Assembly (NCBI RefSeq): GCF_003112735.1
Contig: NZ_BFBR01000012.1
Location: 1 to 64,000 of the forward strand
Direction of reading: 5' to 3'
Length of the DNA: 64,000 bases
From: Candidatus Phycosocius bacilliformis
GTDB taxonomy: Bacteria; Pseudomonadota; Alphaproteobacteria; Caulobacterales; Aquidulcibacteraceae
Part shown: in pieces, positions 17,797 through 26,082 of the stretch
How positions within the stretch are numbered: position 1 is the stretch's first letter
Layout of the letters: every line of letters begins with the position of its first letter
Position numbers and translations under genes: made by a program
The notes under the pieces: model-generated
What the model saw: only the letters and a program-made list of their open reading frames with translations
Told to the model about the DNA's origin: nothing
Database searches by the model: none

Positions 17797-17814
17797 TTGG
17801 CACTATAAGTGCAA
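17797..17814. promoter_or_regulatory. 18-bp palindromic operator candidate upstream of the MBL/sulfatase genes
   Basis: Plus-strand TTGGCACTATAAGTGCAA contains the inverted repeat GCACT-ATA-AGTGC. It lies 50 bases upstream of the MBL start, in the only sizeable gap of the sulfatase cluster. Its reverse complement differs at one of 18 positions from 63977-63994. Two near-identical copies 46 kb apart argue for a shared regulator. Confidence 0.55.
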
Positions 17815-17839
17815 TAAAACGACTGTCAAACCCCGAGGG

Positions 17840-18748
17840 TTACGGTTTCTTCACGTCGCGCACCAAACGGAAACCAATGTGATTACTGGAAAAATCACGG
17901 TCCTGCGGCTGGCGCGCCTGGGGCCTGTAACGGCCACAGAAATTGTCTGAGCATAACCATGATCCACCCTTGATGGTGGCCGCAGGCCCACCCTCAAATG
18001 CCGTATCGGTCCATTCCCACACATTGCCGATCATGTCGTACAACCCAAGTTTGCTGGCCGGGAAACAGCCCACAGGCGCAACAGCCCGAAACCCATCCCG
18101 ACCTTCATCTTGGAAGGGAAACACACCCTGCCACGTATTGGCAATCGGCTTTTTCTGGTTGTCATAAGCGCCGGACCGAGTATTGGCTGGATCAGCAAGA
18201 CCGCTTTGGGCGGCATATTCCCATTCCACTTCATTCGGCAATCGTCCGCCTGCCCAGCGCGCATAGGCTTCAGCGTCGCGCTCGGACACATGGACCACTG
18301 GATAATGATCCAAACCGGTCAAATTCGAACCCGGACCTTTCGGGCTTTTCCATGTGGCCCCCGGTACCAAAGTCCAGCGCCCTGCTTCCAGCCCTGCGCC
18401 AAGCTGGAACATCGCCGACCCAGCCCCGCCATCAGTTCGGCTCATGCTCTTTTCAGCATCGGTCACATAGCCAGTTGCGGCAACAAAGGCAGCAAATTGC
18501 CGATTTGTAACCTCATGAGCTTGGACCTCAAAGGCTGGAACCTGTACCCGCAACCCGGGTCCCTCTTCCGGGAAAGCCGGATCCTGACCCAGAAACACTG
18601 ATCCGGCCGGCACCTTCACCCAATGGCCCTGCTCAGCGGCGCGCAAGCCACAGTTTGCCGTGGTCTGTGCCACTTCTGCAGGTTCGGAAGGCTTGCAGCC
18701 CGCCATCAACCCGAGCATCACCAAAACCGGTATCCAAAGCCTTTTCAT
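17840..18748 (-). CDS. Formylglycine-generating enzyme (sulfatase activator), lipoprotein
   Basis: 302 residues. FGE oxidises the active-site Cys of sulfatases to formylglycine. A lipobox LMAGC (C18) indicates export and lipidation. The FGE/SUMF1 domain carries VPAGSVFLG, HEVTNRQFAAFVAATGYVT, GGRLPNEVEWEYAA and GNVWEWT. GGSWLCSDNFCGRYR has both copper-binding catalytic cysteines, C266 and C271. Retention of the CxxxxC pair means it should be a true FGE and not just a C-type-lectin-fold relative. Both sulfatases of the cluster are of the Cys type it would modify. ATG at 18748 overlaps the upstream stop as ATGA. Confidence 0.93.
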   Translation of the reverse strand: MKRLWIPVLVMLGLMAGCKPSEPAEVAQTTANCGLRAAEQGHWVKVPAGSVFLGQDPAFPEEGPGLRVQVPAFEVQAHEVTNRQFAAFVAATGYVTDAEKSMSRTDGGAGSAMFQLGAGLEAGRWTLVPGATWKSPKGPGSNLTGLDHYPVVHVSERDAEAYARWAGGRLPNEVEWEYAAQSGLADPANTRSGAYDNQKKPIANTWQGVFPFQDEGRDGFRAVAPVGCFPASKLGLYDMIGNVWEWTDTAFEGGPAATIKGGSWLCSDNFCGRYRPQARQPQDRDFSSNHIGFRLVRDVKKP

Positions 18749-20022
18749 GAGGCCCCCCGCAAAGCCTCATCCATGACCCACAAACGGTCCTGCCCCCAAA
18801 CACACACATCTCCGACCCGAAAACAGGGCACACCCCAGTGGCCTAAGTTCAACAATTCCAGCCGATTGGCCTCGGCCTCCTCGCGCCAGGCTTGTGAGGT
18901 CAGAAGCCGTCGGGCCTCATCCCAATTAAGCCCGGCAGATTCCACAATGCGCGCCATGCCAGAATCGCTGCCCGCATCCACGCCCTGCGACCAGACGGCG
19001 GTCATGAAGGCCTCCACAAATTCAAACCCGCGCCCCTGGTCACGTGCCCAAGGCAAAATGGCATAACCCCGCTCTACTGGTTTGCCCACCGGGTCGGCAA
19101 TTCGGCCAAATGGCACACCCAGTCGGCGGGCTTCGCGGGCGGTATCCAATGTGAAATACCGACTTTTCATGGGCGGCACCGGCAGGCCGCGCATCACCAT
19201 GGGCAAGACAAAACGCAGCCGCAAATCGGCACCATGGGCGTCGGCCAATGCCTTTACGCGGGTGGTTGCCAAATAAGTATAGGGGCTGCGGAACGACAAA
19301 TACCAATGCAGTTCCCGACGCGAGGCACCGACAGCCGCGTGGGTCATCAATTCCGGTTCGGGCGGGGCTAGAATAGGATGGGTCGGTGCCTCCATCCGCC
19401 TTGCCCCAAGTTTTGCCAAGCGCGTTTCAAGATAATGCAGCCGGTCTAGGCCCCAATACCATTCCCCACCATAATGCAGCATGGCACTCATGAAATGACC
19501 CAATCGACGGCGTTCGGCATCCCCACGTGCGCAAGGGTCTGCATCGGCCTTGCTGGACACTTCTGCAATCCGGCCAGCCCATAAATCGGCACTGATGGCG
19601 GTGGCACGGGCCCAGAAATCGGAGGTGCCAAGCGCTTGAAAGAAAGCCTGCTGGGCGGCTTTGACCTGTGAGGGGTTTGGCTGCTGACCAGGGTCATAGA
19701 AAGACAGGCCCGCGCGGCGGGCCAGTCGGGCACAATCCGCACGCGCATAGGCAATCAGGCGATCCCGTTCAGGAGCTGCCCAATCATCCGGCGGACCGAC
19801 CAAAAACACCGAAACGTCTACGTCATAACGCTGGACAAACACCGCCAAGGCTTGCAGCGCTAAGTGGCTATATGGGTCATCAATCTGATGAAAATAATCC
19901 ACGCGATGGCGGTTCCCTTGCCGTTGACGGGCCTGCTCGGCTTTATCGCGTGCCATATCCAAGCGCTTCTGACTGGTTATGGCCTCCGCAACCCTTGAAA
20001 CCACAAATGCTTTCAGCGACAT
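18745..20022 (-). CDS. Tandem HCCA isomerase/DsbA-like thioredoxin-fold protein
   Basis: 425 residues containing two related halves. Residues about 35-220 begin VDYFHQIDDPYSHLALQAL and residues about 240-425 begin LHWYLSFRSPYTYLATTRV. Each looks like a 2-hydroxychromene-2-carboxylate isomerase/kappa-GST domain, with the D-P-Y-S or S-P-Y-T turn replacing a DsbA CxxC. The C-terminal half ends with the expected GHWGVPCFRVG-CVWGQDRLW. Such enzymes use glutathione to isomerise aromatic-degradation intermediates. It is the first gene of the sulfatase cluster and is coupled to FGE. Duplication within one chain is unusual but known for long DsbA-family members. Confidence 0.8.
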   Translation of the reverse strand: MSLKAFVVSRVAEAITSQKRLDMARDKAEQARQRQGNRHRVDYFHQIDDPYSHLALQALAVFVQRYDVDVSVFLVGPPDDWAAPERDRLIAYARADCARLARRAGLSFYDPGQQPNPSQVKAAQQAFFQALGTSDFWARATAISADLWAGRIAEVSSKADADPCARGDAERRRLGHFMSAMLHYGGEWYWGLDRLHYLETRLAKLGARRMEAPTHPILAPPEPELMTHAAVGASRRELHWYLSFRSPYTYLATTRVKALADAHGADLRLRFVLPMVMRGLPVPPMKSRYFTLDTAREARRLGVPFGRIADPVGKPVERGYAILPWARDQGRGFEFVEAFMTAVWSQGVDAGSDSGMARIVESAGLNWDEARRLLTSQAWREEAEANRLELLNLGHWGVPCFRVGDVCVWGQDRLWVMDEALRGAS

Positions 20023-20290
20023 GTCTGGCCGCCCTCCCCTAGCGCGATGCGACAGGTTCTTGGCCTGTCTGCTTATCTTTGACAGAGACCAGCATGGACC
20101 GCGTCGAGGTGCAAGCCGCTTTCATGCATAGACTGGTCGCACCAGAACGATGGATGTTGCAGCAATTTCTGGCGTTCAATGGCGCTTGCCCAAACCCCGA
20201 AAAGCTTCCATTGAGACCCAAGCATGTGTCGCCTTGTTGAATTCACTGGGCTTCCACCGCAAAATCTGACGGTCCATGAGGAGTGTGTTG

Positions 20291-20728
20291 ATGAAGATCA
20301 TATTGCCGTTCCACCGCCCAGCACCGTCGCGCTTGCTCATGCTGGGATTGACCGCCTCTCTGTCGATCTTGGTGCTGACAGGCTGTCAGCAACGCAGCGA
20401 AGGCCACGGCAAGATGGGCGACATGTCCCATGCCGATCATGGCATGAGTGCGCCCACTTCAGAGAGCGATTCCGCCTCGACCCGAGCATTCAAAGCGGCC
20501 AATCAGGCCATGCATGCCGACATGGCCATCCCTTATAGTGGTGATGCTGACGCCGATTTTGTGGCAGGCATGATCCCCCACCACCAAGGTGCCGTCGCGA
20601 TGGCAAAAATTGTGCTTGAACACGGCAAGGACCCCGAAATCCGCAAGCTCGCGCAAGACATTGTTACCGCTCAAGACAAGGAAATCGCCCAGATGAAGGC
20701 GTGGCAAGCCAAAAACGCCAAGCCTTGA
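20291..20728 (+). CDS. DUF305 lipoprotein
   Basis: 145 residues from ATG 20291, chosen over the ATG at 20276 because GAGGAG lies at 20278-20283. The signal LLMLGLTASLSILVLTGC has a lipobox Cys. A His/Met-rich segment (HGKMGDMSHADHGM) precedes the DUF305 four-helix motif DADFVAGMIPHHQGAVAMAKIVLEHGKDPEIRKLAQDI. DUF305 proteins are ferritin-like envelope proteins often linked to copper handling; the metal role is inferred from His/Met content. It stands alone between the sulfatase cluster and the tRNA. Confidence 0.9.
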   Translation: MKIILPFHRPAPSRLLMLGLTASLSILVLTGCQQRSEGHGKMGDMSHADHGMSAPTSESDSASTRAFKAANQAMHADMAIPYSGDADADFVAGMIPHHQGAVAMAKIVLEHGKDPEIRKLAQDIVTAQDKEIAQMKAWQAKNAKP

Positions 20729-20902
20729 GGACCATGGCAAAACGTCACGCTAACAGGTTTTCCGGGTTTCCGCGGCCATGTTTTCATAGCTTAGGCTTAT
20801 CGCTGGGCCCAGGATGCAATGCTCAACCGGTACCGACACAGGCCGGACTGTCCAAGCAATGTTGAAACCCGCTGCTGATTAGGCTACCCACATGGCCGCA
20901 CC

Positions 20903-20979
20903 GCACCCGTAGCTCAGCTGGATAGAGTGTTGCCCTCCGAAGGCAAAGGTCACAGGTTCGAATCCTGTCGGGTGCGCCA
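20903..20979 (+). tRNA. tRNA-Arg (anticodon CCG)
   Basis: The 77-base cloverleaf has acceptor GCACCCG pairing with CGGGTGC, D-arm AGCTCAGCTGGATAGAGT, anticodon stem TTGCC/GGCAA with loop CTCCGAA (anticodon CCG), T-arm ACAGGTTCGAATCCTGT, and an encoded CCA end. All stems pair. The plus strand directly downstream becomes AT-rich. Confidence 0.97.
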
Positions 20980-21298
20980 TTTTTCCTTTGTTTTTCAATA
21001 AATTAGTTTTATGATTTTTGGCTCGCAAAATTTTGGGACCATTTTGGGACCATTTTTGTGACCGTGCTTTCACGGGAAACGGGCAAAGGTCATGCTGATT
21101 TTGGGCACCCAAGCGCAGATCGTCGACGCATGAAGTCGAACCGCAAACAAGCATTTTAAGTGTATAATCGGTCTTCTTGTCGACAAAATACCTTCGGCCC
21201 TCCACCTAGTCGACACGACCCGCTCGGACACCTGAAAGTTTAATGTCAAATGACGCAAATTTTAGGCAGCACAGCAACAACTATAGGCGTGAACCATC
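20980..21298. repeat. AT-rich segment after tRNA-Arg with an 11-bp tandem repeat
   Basis: No gene is convincing in these 319 bases. TTTTGGGACCA occurs twice in immediate tandem at 21031-21052. The antisense frame through the tRNA gives the familiar [15 protein letters not shown] artefact. tRNA 3' ends are common integration sites, so this may be the scar or edge of an accessory segment, but no integrase gene is visible. Confidence 0.35.
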
Positions 21299-22552
21299 TT
21301 ACTTAACTATTGTGGCGCGCCAACCAACATAAGTTCCGTTCAGATCCTTCGCTGCCCTAAACAAGCGCACTGTGATTGCATCTATTTCAGATAAGGCCCC
21401 GGGCATTTTAAAATTTAAGCTTAGGTTTTCCGGGGTGCTGCTTTCTGCTTGTAGGATCTGAAAGCCTTCGGTGTTGAGATAGAGTGAAAAGGCGTTGAGA
21501 TTGTTTGGATCTTCAAATGTGACAAAGTGTTCGATGTCTCGGACGCTCTCTTCCCGATCACCACGTTTACACATTTCTTCAACCTGCTGCCGGTTAGTGA
21601 CCGAGAACATTTCTTCAGGCGTCGGGTAGAGAAAATCCTTATATATTTTCCATTCAGGATCTAAATGCGTGCCTGATGTATACGGAAAGGACGGCCATTT
21701 AACCATGACATCTTTGAGGACAGATACATCTGATTTACTTTTTGAGTAGAAATAAAAGGTCTCCTGGCCAGCCGTTAGGCTTCGTCCAGCCAGAACTAAT
21801 CTACCATTGGACTTGATCGCAAAGCAAAGCGCGCTAGCGAGTTCATCCAATTGATCGAACGTAGCGGTTTGGCCTTGAGCCTTGCCTTCTCCATCAGGCA
21901 ACGCGACAGTGATGTAGGTCACGCACGGATGTGCCCGAACTCTTGTCGCATCTCCAATTTCAAGATCAACTGTGATGAGTGCAGGTTGATCATCGACTTT
22001 GGTTTCATAGACAAACCAATTTGGAGCATAGATCGTCTGCACATGCTGTAAGAGTTCCGCTGCTCCGCGTGCATAAGTATCGACCCGCAATGTGGACTTG
22101 TCGTAGAAAGTCCATTCGACCTCGCCGTTCCAGCGCATACGGGACTCTGCAATGGCATGAATATTTCGCTGAACCTCTCCGTCTGGACCGGAAAAGCACA
22201 AAAGGTCGCCGTGCCATCGAATGTTACGCCGATACAGCTGAACAATCTGGCGACTCATCACGGCCGCCCCAGAAGAGAAGCCAAAAAACAGCAGCCAGAA
22301 GGCGACAATATCAACCGTGGTTTTCTGACATGCACACGCAGGATCAGACTGGAATGCTGCTCCAGTAAGAGCCATAAATCCCAAGAGCAACACAAGAAGG
22401 AAACAGCCGACACACGCAAACCAATGTGTGGCCCCCGGCCTTAGGTATCGCCAGCCATCAGCTTCAGCTTTTGCTTTGAAATCGTGCCGGCCAAGAAAAT
22501 AAACGGCACCTGCAGCGACGGTGACAATGCCAATAGCTTCAATCAAGCTCAA
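21299..22552 (-). CDS. Membrane protein with PH-like, DUF695-like and RraB-like domains
   Basis: 417 residues. The N-terminal part has two or three hydrophobic helices (about 4-20, 42-65 and 80-100). A PH-like stretch follows (LLCFSGPDGEVQRNIHAIAESRMRWNGEVEWTF). Next is a DUF695-like domain starting NWFVYETKVDDQPALITVDLEIG. The C-terminal domain has EESVRDIEHFVTFEDPNNLNAFSLYLNTEGF, resembling the RraB/ribonuclease-E-inhibitor fold. DUF695 and RraB domains are known to be fused in other proteins. The N-terminal anchor would place the soluble part at the membrane. Codon use looks AT-richer than the neighbours. Domain calls are by eye and the function is unknown. Confidence 0.6.
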   Translation of the reverse strand: MSLIEAIGIVTVAAGAVYFLGRHDFKAKAEADGWRYLRPGATHWFACVGCFLLVLLLGFMALTGAAFQSDPACACQKTTVDIVAFWLLFFGFSSGAAVMSRQIVQLYRRNIRWHGDLLCFSGPDGEVQRNIHAIAESRMRWNGEVEWTFYDKSTLRVDTYARGAAELLQHVQTIYAPNWFVYETKVDDQPALITVDLEIGDATRVRAHPCVTYITVALPDGEGKAQGQTATFDQLDELASALCFAIKSNGRLVLAGRSLTAGQETFYFYSKSKSDVSVLKDVMVKWPSFPYTSGTHLDPEWKIYKDFLYPTPEEMFSVTNRQQVEEMCKRGDREESVRDIEHFVTFEDPNNLNAFSLYLNTEGFQILQAESSTPENLSLNFKMPGALSEIDAITVRLFRAAKDLNGTYVGWRATIVK

Positions 22553-23216
22553 GGCCTGTTTCTCCCTGACAAGTGAGCCAGCTTTGAAAAAGGCTCCGTT
22601 GAGATAGCATGTACTATCGTAATGTCGTTAAGTTTTGCTATCCATGCTCGATTAAGTCGAAAACCGAACTTTTGGATTATATGGTGCGTGACCCAGCCCC
22701 CTGATCCGGGCTTAAAACTGCTCGTGAGGCATTGGCTAACTGGCGAGCAATTCCCAGCACCGCATGGGCGAGATAGCGGACGACACGGCGTTGGATTGGT
22801 AGTGAGGATGGGTGCGTCCTGGCGGTGGATGTAGAGGCCGGCGCGCACCCCCATTTGTCCGACTTGTACTGATCACACGGGCTTGGCGTCTAACCATCTT
22901 GTGTCTTTCCAACCCGGTACCTCAGCCATCAAACATCCTGGCATGAATCTGCCCTTCTTTTGGGCAATTGGTGAGCGCGGCACCCAATTGCCCCCTTCAA
23001 GCCAGATAATTGACATTATAGGACTTTAAGCAACGATAACGTATAAATCACGCTATTGTTATGACATTGCGGGGCGAAGAGACCAATTTTTGTGTTTCAC
23101 GCGACGCGCGCTTGTGCAAAGGCGGCGCTACCCAACATGAAGTTGGCCAAGATACCCCGACAATCAAATATAATGGATTGCCGGGTTGTTTCTGTTTTTC
23201 CGGGGGCACACACAAT
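22553..23216. other. 664-base intergenic region upstream of a TonB receptor
   Basis: Short frames here lack family similarity. A TTGACA hexamer at 23010-23015 could be a -35 box for the receptor gene, but no good -10 follows at 17 bases. A GC-rich block at about 22690-22860 contains GCTCG...CGAGC complementarity and could hide a small RNA or a gene remnant; I cannot identify it. Confidence 0.3.
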
Positions 23217-25886
23217 ATGAGACTAACCAAGAATTGGCTTCACAAGAACTTGATGATGACATCCGGCCTCGTGTCGGCTCTGGCATTTATTTCAGGCCCT
23301 GCTTTCGCGCAGGCGACAAGCGGGACCAATGCGGAGACCCAGCCCAGCGAAGTTGAAACAGTCGTCGTCTTGGGGACACGGCGTACCGACCGTTCGGTGG
23401 CAAATTCGGCCTCGCCAGTAGATGTTATCAGCGCATCTGAAATCACCAGCCAGTCGAATGCCAACGTGATCGACGCGGTGAAAAATGTCGTTCCATCCTT
23501 CTTTGCCAGTCAGAATACAATTGCCGACGCAGGGACTTTCGTGCGTTCACCGAATTTGCGCGGCCTGCCAGGCGATCAGGTGCTGGTGATGATGAATGGC
23601 AAACGGTTCAATCGTTCCGCACTGGTTCAAACCTTTGTAGGCGGGGATACCGCACTCTCCTTCGGGTCACATGGGCCTGACATTTCCTCCATCCCATCCA
23701 TCGCGATCAAGAATTTGCAAATCCTGCGCGATGGGGCCACGTCGCAATATGGCTCAGATGCTATTGCAGGCGTGATGAATTTTGGTCTGCGCGACAATGA
23801 CTCGGGTCTGGAAATCATCGCGCGCTATGGCAAAAGCATGGATGCCGATGATGGTGAAAGCGGCCAGCTCGCGCTTAACTGGGGCGTCGGTCTCTTCGAC
23901 AAAGGCTTTGTGAATATCAGCGCCGAATATTTTGACGATCAAGGTACCAGCCGTGGTGCACGTCGCCCAGCCGCCATATTGTTCGAGCAGCAAAACCCTA
24001 GCCTTGCCAATAAATTGCCGAATTATCCCGGTCCGGATCAAATCTGGGGATCCTCGCCAACCTTTGGCTGGAAGACCGTGATCAACACTGGCTATCAATT
24101 GTCCGACAAGGTTGATCTATACGCCTTCTTGAACGCGTCGAGCAGCGAAGGCGATCAGAGCTTCAACTTCCGCCAAACCAATACCGGCACAGCAGTGAAC
24201 GCCAATGGCGTGACGGTAAACTTGCCCGCAGCGAATGCTGCTTTCCGCAACACCTTCTTCACCACGCCTTGCCCTGCCAATAATGCGACTTGCCCAGCCG
24301 GTGGCTTTATTCTGGACAATAACCGGTTCGACTTCCGGTCAATCTATCCTGCAGGCTTTACGCCTCGCTTTGTAGGTGTGACCGAATCCTTGACCGGCGT
24401 CGCTGGGATCAAGGGTGAAGCCACCTCTGGCCTCACGTACGATGTATCGGCAACATTGTCGGAAAATACCCTCAATCTGTCGATGTATAATTCGCTGAAC
24501 GCCTCGTTTGGACCGCAATCGAAGACAAGCTTCGAATATGGTTCCTTCAAGCAGAAGCTTGAGAACATCAACGTCGATCTGACTTATCCGATGGATGTCG
24601 GTCTTGCTGGACCTCTGACATTGGCTGGCGGCTTTGAATGGCGCAAGGAATCCTACACAGTTCCGACTGGGGAGTTGCAATCCTATGCGGCTGGCCCTTA
24701 TGCCACCGTCCAGCGCCTGTTCACCCAGACTGCACCAGGCGTTTTTGCGCCGGTCACTACTTTGCCAGCTGGGGTCACCAATATCGCCGTGCCACCTGCA
24801 TCGAGCGGCTATGCAGGTGCCCCACCATCAAGCGCGGGCACTTGGGATCAGAGCAATTATGCCATCTATGTCGACCTTGAAGCTGACCTCACCGAGCGTC
24901 TGAGCGGAGGTATTGCTGCCCGGTTTGAAGATTATGACACCTTCGGCACCGCAACAGTTGGTAAGATTAGTGCGCTCTACAAAGCCACCGATACTTTATC
25001 GTTGCGCGGCTCGGTCGGGACAGGTTTCCAAGCGCCATCGCCCGGCCAATCCAACCTGCAGAATGTGACCACAAACTTCGTGGCCGGTAGCCAGGTTCAA
25101 GAGGGCATCTTCCCGGTCGCAAGCGGCGTTGCGCGCTATTATGGTGCGGTACCGCTGAAGCCAGCCGAAGCCACCAATTACGGCATCGGCTTTATTCTGC
25201 GGCCATTTGCGGGCACTTCGCTGACGATCGACGCCTATCAGATTGATGTGCAGAACCGCATCTTCATCACCCGGCCTTTCCTGGTGACCGCTGCCGACGT
25301 ACTTGCTCAACCAACCCTTTCTTTGGTGGGTGCGGGTGCAAACATTCGCTACTTTACAAATGGCCTAGACACCTCAACCAAGGGGATTGATATTGTCGGG
25401 ACCCACGCGACCAACCTGTTTGGTGCGCGGGTGAACTTCACCTTGGCCTATAATCGCAACGAGAACGAGGTGACAAAATCTCGGTCGACCGTGATCAGCA
25501 ATGCCCAGATCATCACGATCGAGAATGTCGCTCCCAAGGACCGCCTGAACCTCAGCAGCAATTGGTCTTGGGGTAGCTGGACGGTCAATGCACGCGCCAA
25601 TTACTTCGGGAAGTGGCGGAACGAGCAAGACTACCCCGGCCAAATCTTCGGGGCCAAAACCACGATTGATCTGGATATCAGCTATGAGATCAATGACAAT
25701 TACACTGTCACGATCGGGGCACAAAACCTGCTGAGCGAGTACCCAGATCGGATCGCTCAATCCTCTGCCATCAACGTATTCCCGATCAGCGGTGGTCTGG
25801 CCGATGGTCAGGTCTATCCACGCAGTGGTGGGCCATTTGGCATGAATGGCGGCTTTGGCTTTGTGAGCTTGAAGGCCACTTTCTAA
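23217..25886 (+). CDS. TonB-dependent outer membrane receptor
   Basis: 889 residues from ATG 23217, which begins a clean signal peptide (MRLTKNWLHKNLMMTSGL...GPAFAQA); 52 upstream in-frame residues do not fit. A TonB-box-like VETVVVLGTR precedes a plug domain (ANVIDAVKNVVPSFFASQN, LRGLPGDQVLVMMNGKRFN, IKNLQILRDGATSQYGSDAIAGVMNF). A 22-stranded barrel ends in a terminal Phe as the Bam signal. The Cys pair in TPCPANNATCPAG probably lies in an extracellular loop. Transports a large or scarce nutrient energised by TonB; the ligand is unknown and no catabolic gene is adjacent. Confidence 0.95.
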   Translation: MRLTKNWLHKNLMMTSGLVSALAFISGPAFAQATSGTNAETQPSEVETVVVLGTRRTDRSVANSASPVDVISASEITSQSNANVIDAVKNVVPSFFASQNTIADAGTFVRSPNLRGLPGDQVLVMMNGKRFNRSALVQTFVGGDTALSFGSHGPDISSIPSIAIKNLQILRDGATSQYGSDAIAGVMNFGLRDNDSGLEIIARYGKSMDADDGESGQLALNWGVGLFDKGFVNISAEYFDDQGTSRGARRPAAILFEQQNPSLANKLPNYPGPDQIWGSSPTFGWKTVINTGYQLSDKVDLYAFLNASSSEGDQSFNFRQTNTGTAVNANGVTVNLPAANAAFRNTFFTTPCPANNATCPAGGFILDNNRFDFRSIYPAGFTPRFVGVTESLTGVAGIKGEATSGLTYDVSATLSENTLNLSMYNSLNASFGPQSKTSFEYGSFKQKLENINVDLTYPMDVGLAGPLTLAGGFEWRKESYTVPTGELQSYAAGPYATVQRLFTQTAPGVFAPVTTLPAGVTNIAVPPASSGYAGAPPSSAGTWDQSNYAIYVDLEADLTERLSGGIAARFEDYDTFGTATVGKISALYKATDTLSLRGSVGTGFQAPSPGQSNLQNVTTNFVAGSQVQEGIFPVASGVARYYGAVPLKPAEATNYGIGFILRPFAGTSLTIDAYQIDVQNRIFITRPFLVTAADVLAQPTLSLVGAGANIRYFTNGLDTSTKGIDIVGTHATNLFGARVNFTLAYNRNENEVTKSRSTVISNAQIITIENVAPKDRLNLSSNWSWGSWTVNARANYFGKWRNEQDYPGQIFGAKTTIDLDISYEINDNYTVTIGAQNLLSEYPDRIAQSSAINVFPISGGLADGQVYPRSGGPFGMNGGFGFVSLKATF

Positions 25887-25897
25887 ACCACACAAAA

Positions 25898-25936
25898 GCC
25901 TGTTGGGTCTATTGGAAGCAACCTGACCCGACAGGC
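25898..25936. terminator. 12-bp stem-loop after the TonB receptor
   Basis: GCCTGTTGGGTC at 25898-25909 pairs with GACCCGACAGGC at 25925-25936, with one G-T pair. It lies 12 bases after the receptor stop. No T tract follows; probable mRNA 3' end or processing structure, with a stronger terminator just downstream. Confidence 0.55.
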
Positions 25937-26012
25937 AATTCCGCGATGCAGAATCCAGCCGTGTGACCGGGTTCAAAGCCAAGGTCACGCGGCTCCGGCA
26001 CTAAAACAAGAA

Positions 26013-26043
26013 GCGGGAAAGTCCAGGACTTTCCCGCTTTTTT
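26013..26043. terminator. Intrinsic terminator between convergent genes
   Basis: GCGGGAAAGTC (26013-26023) and GACTTTCCCGC (26027-26037) form an 11-bp stem with a 3-base loop, followed by TTTTTTC. It terminates the plus-strand receptor transcript and could also act on the convergent peptidase gene. Confidence 0.9.
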
Positions 26044-26082
26044 CATGATTTGATCGCGACTTGGGGTGACCCCATGCCCCAC

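Noticed and set aside
17797-17814. Sigma-54 promoter reading of the palindrome (GG-N10-GC)
   Set aside because: The spacing fits, but in that orientation both copies point antisense into the end of a gene, and the -12 box has GTGC. An operator is simpler.
20879-21205. 108-residue minus-strand frame ending in [15 protein letters not shown]
   Set aside because: It is the antisense translation of tRNA-Arg, a well-known false gene.
22549-22854. 101-residue minus-strand frame and overlapping plus-strand frame
   Set aside because: No family similarity and no good ribosome site; left as unexplained DNA.
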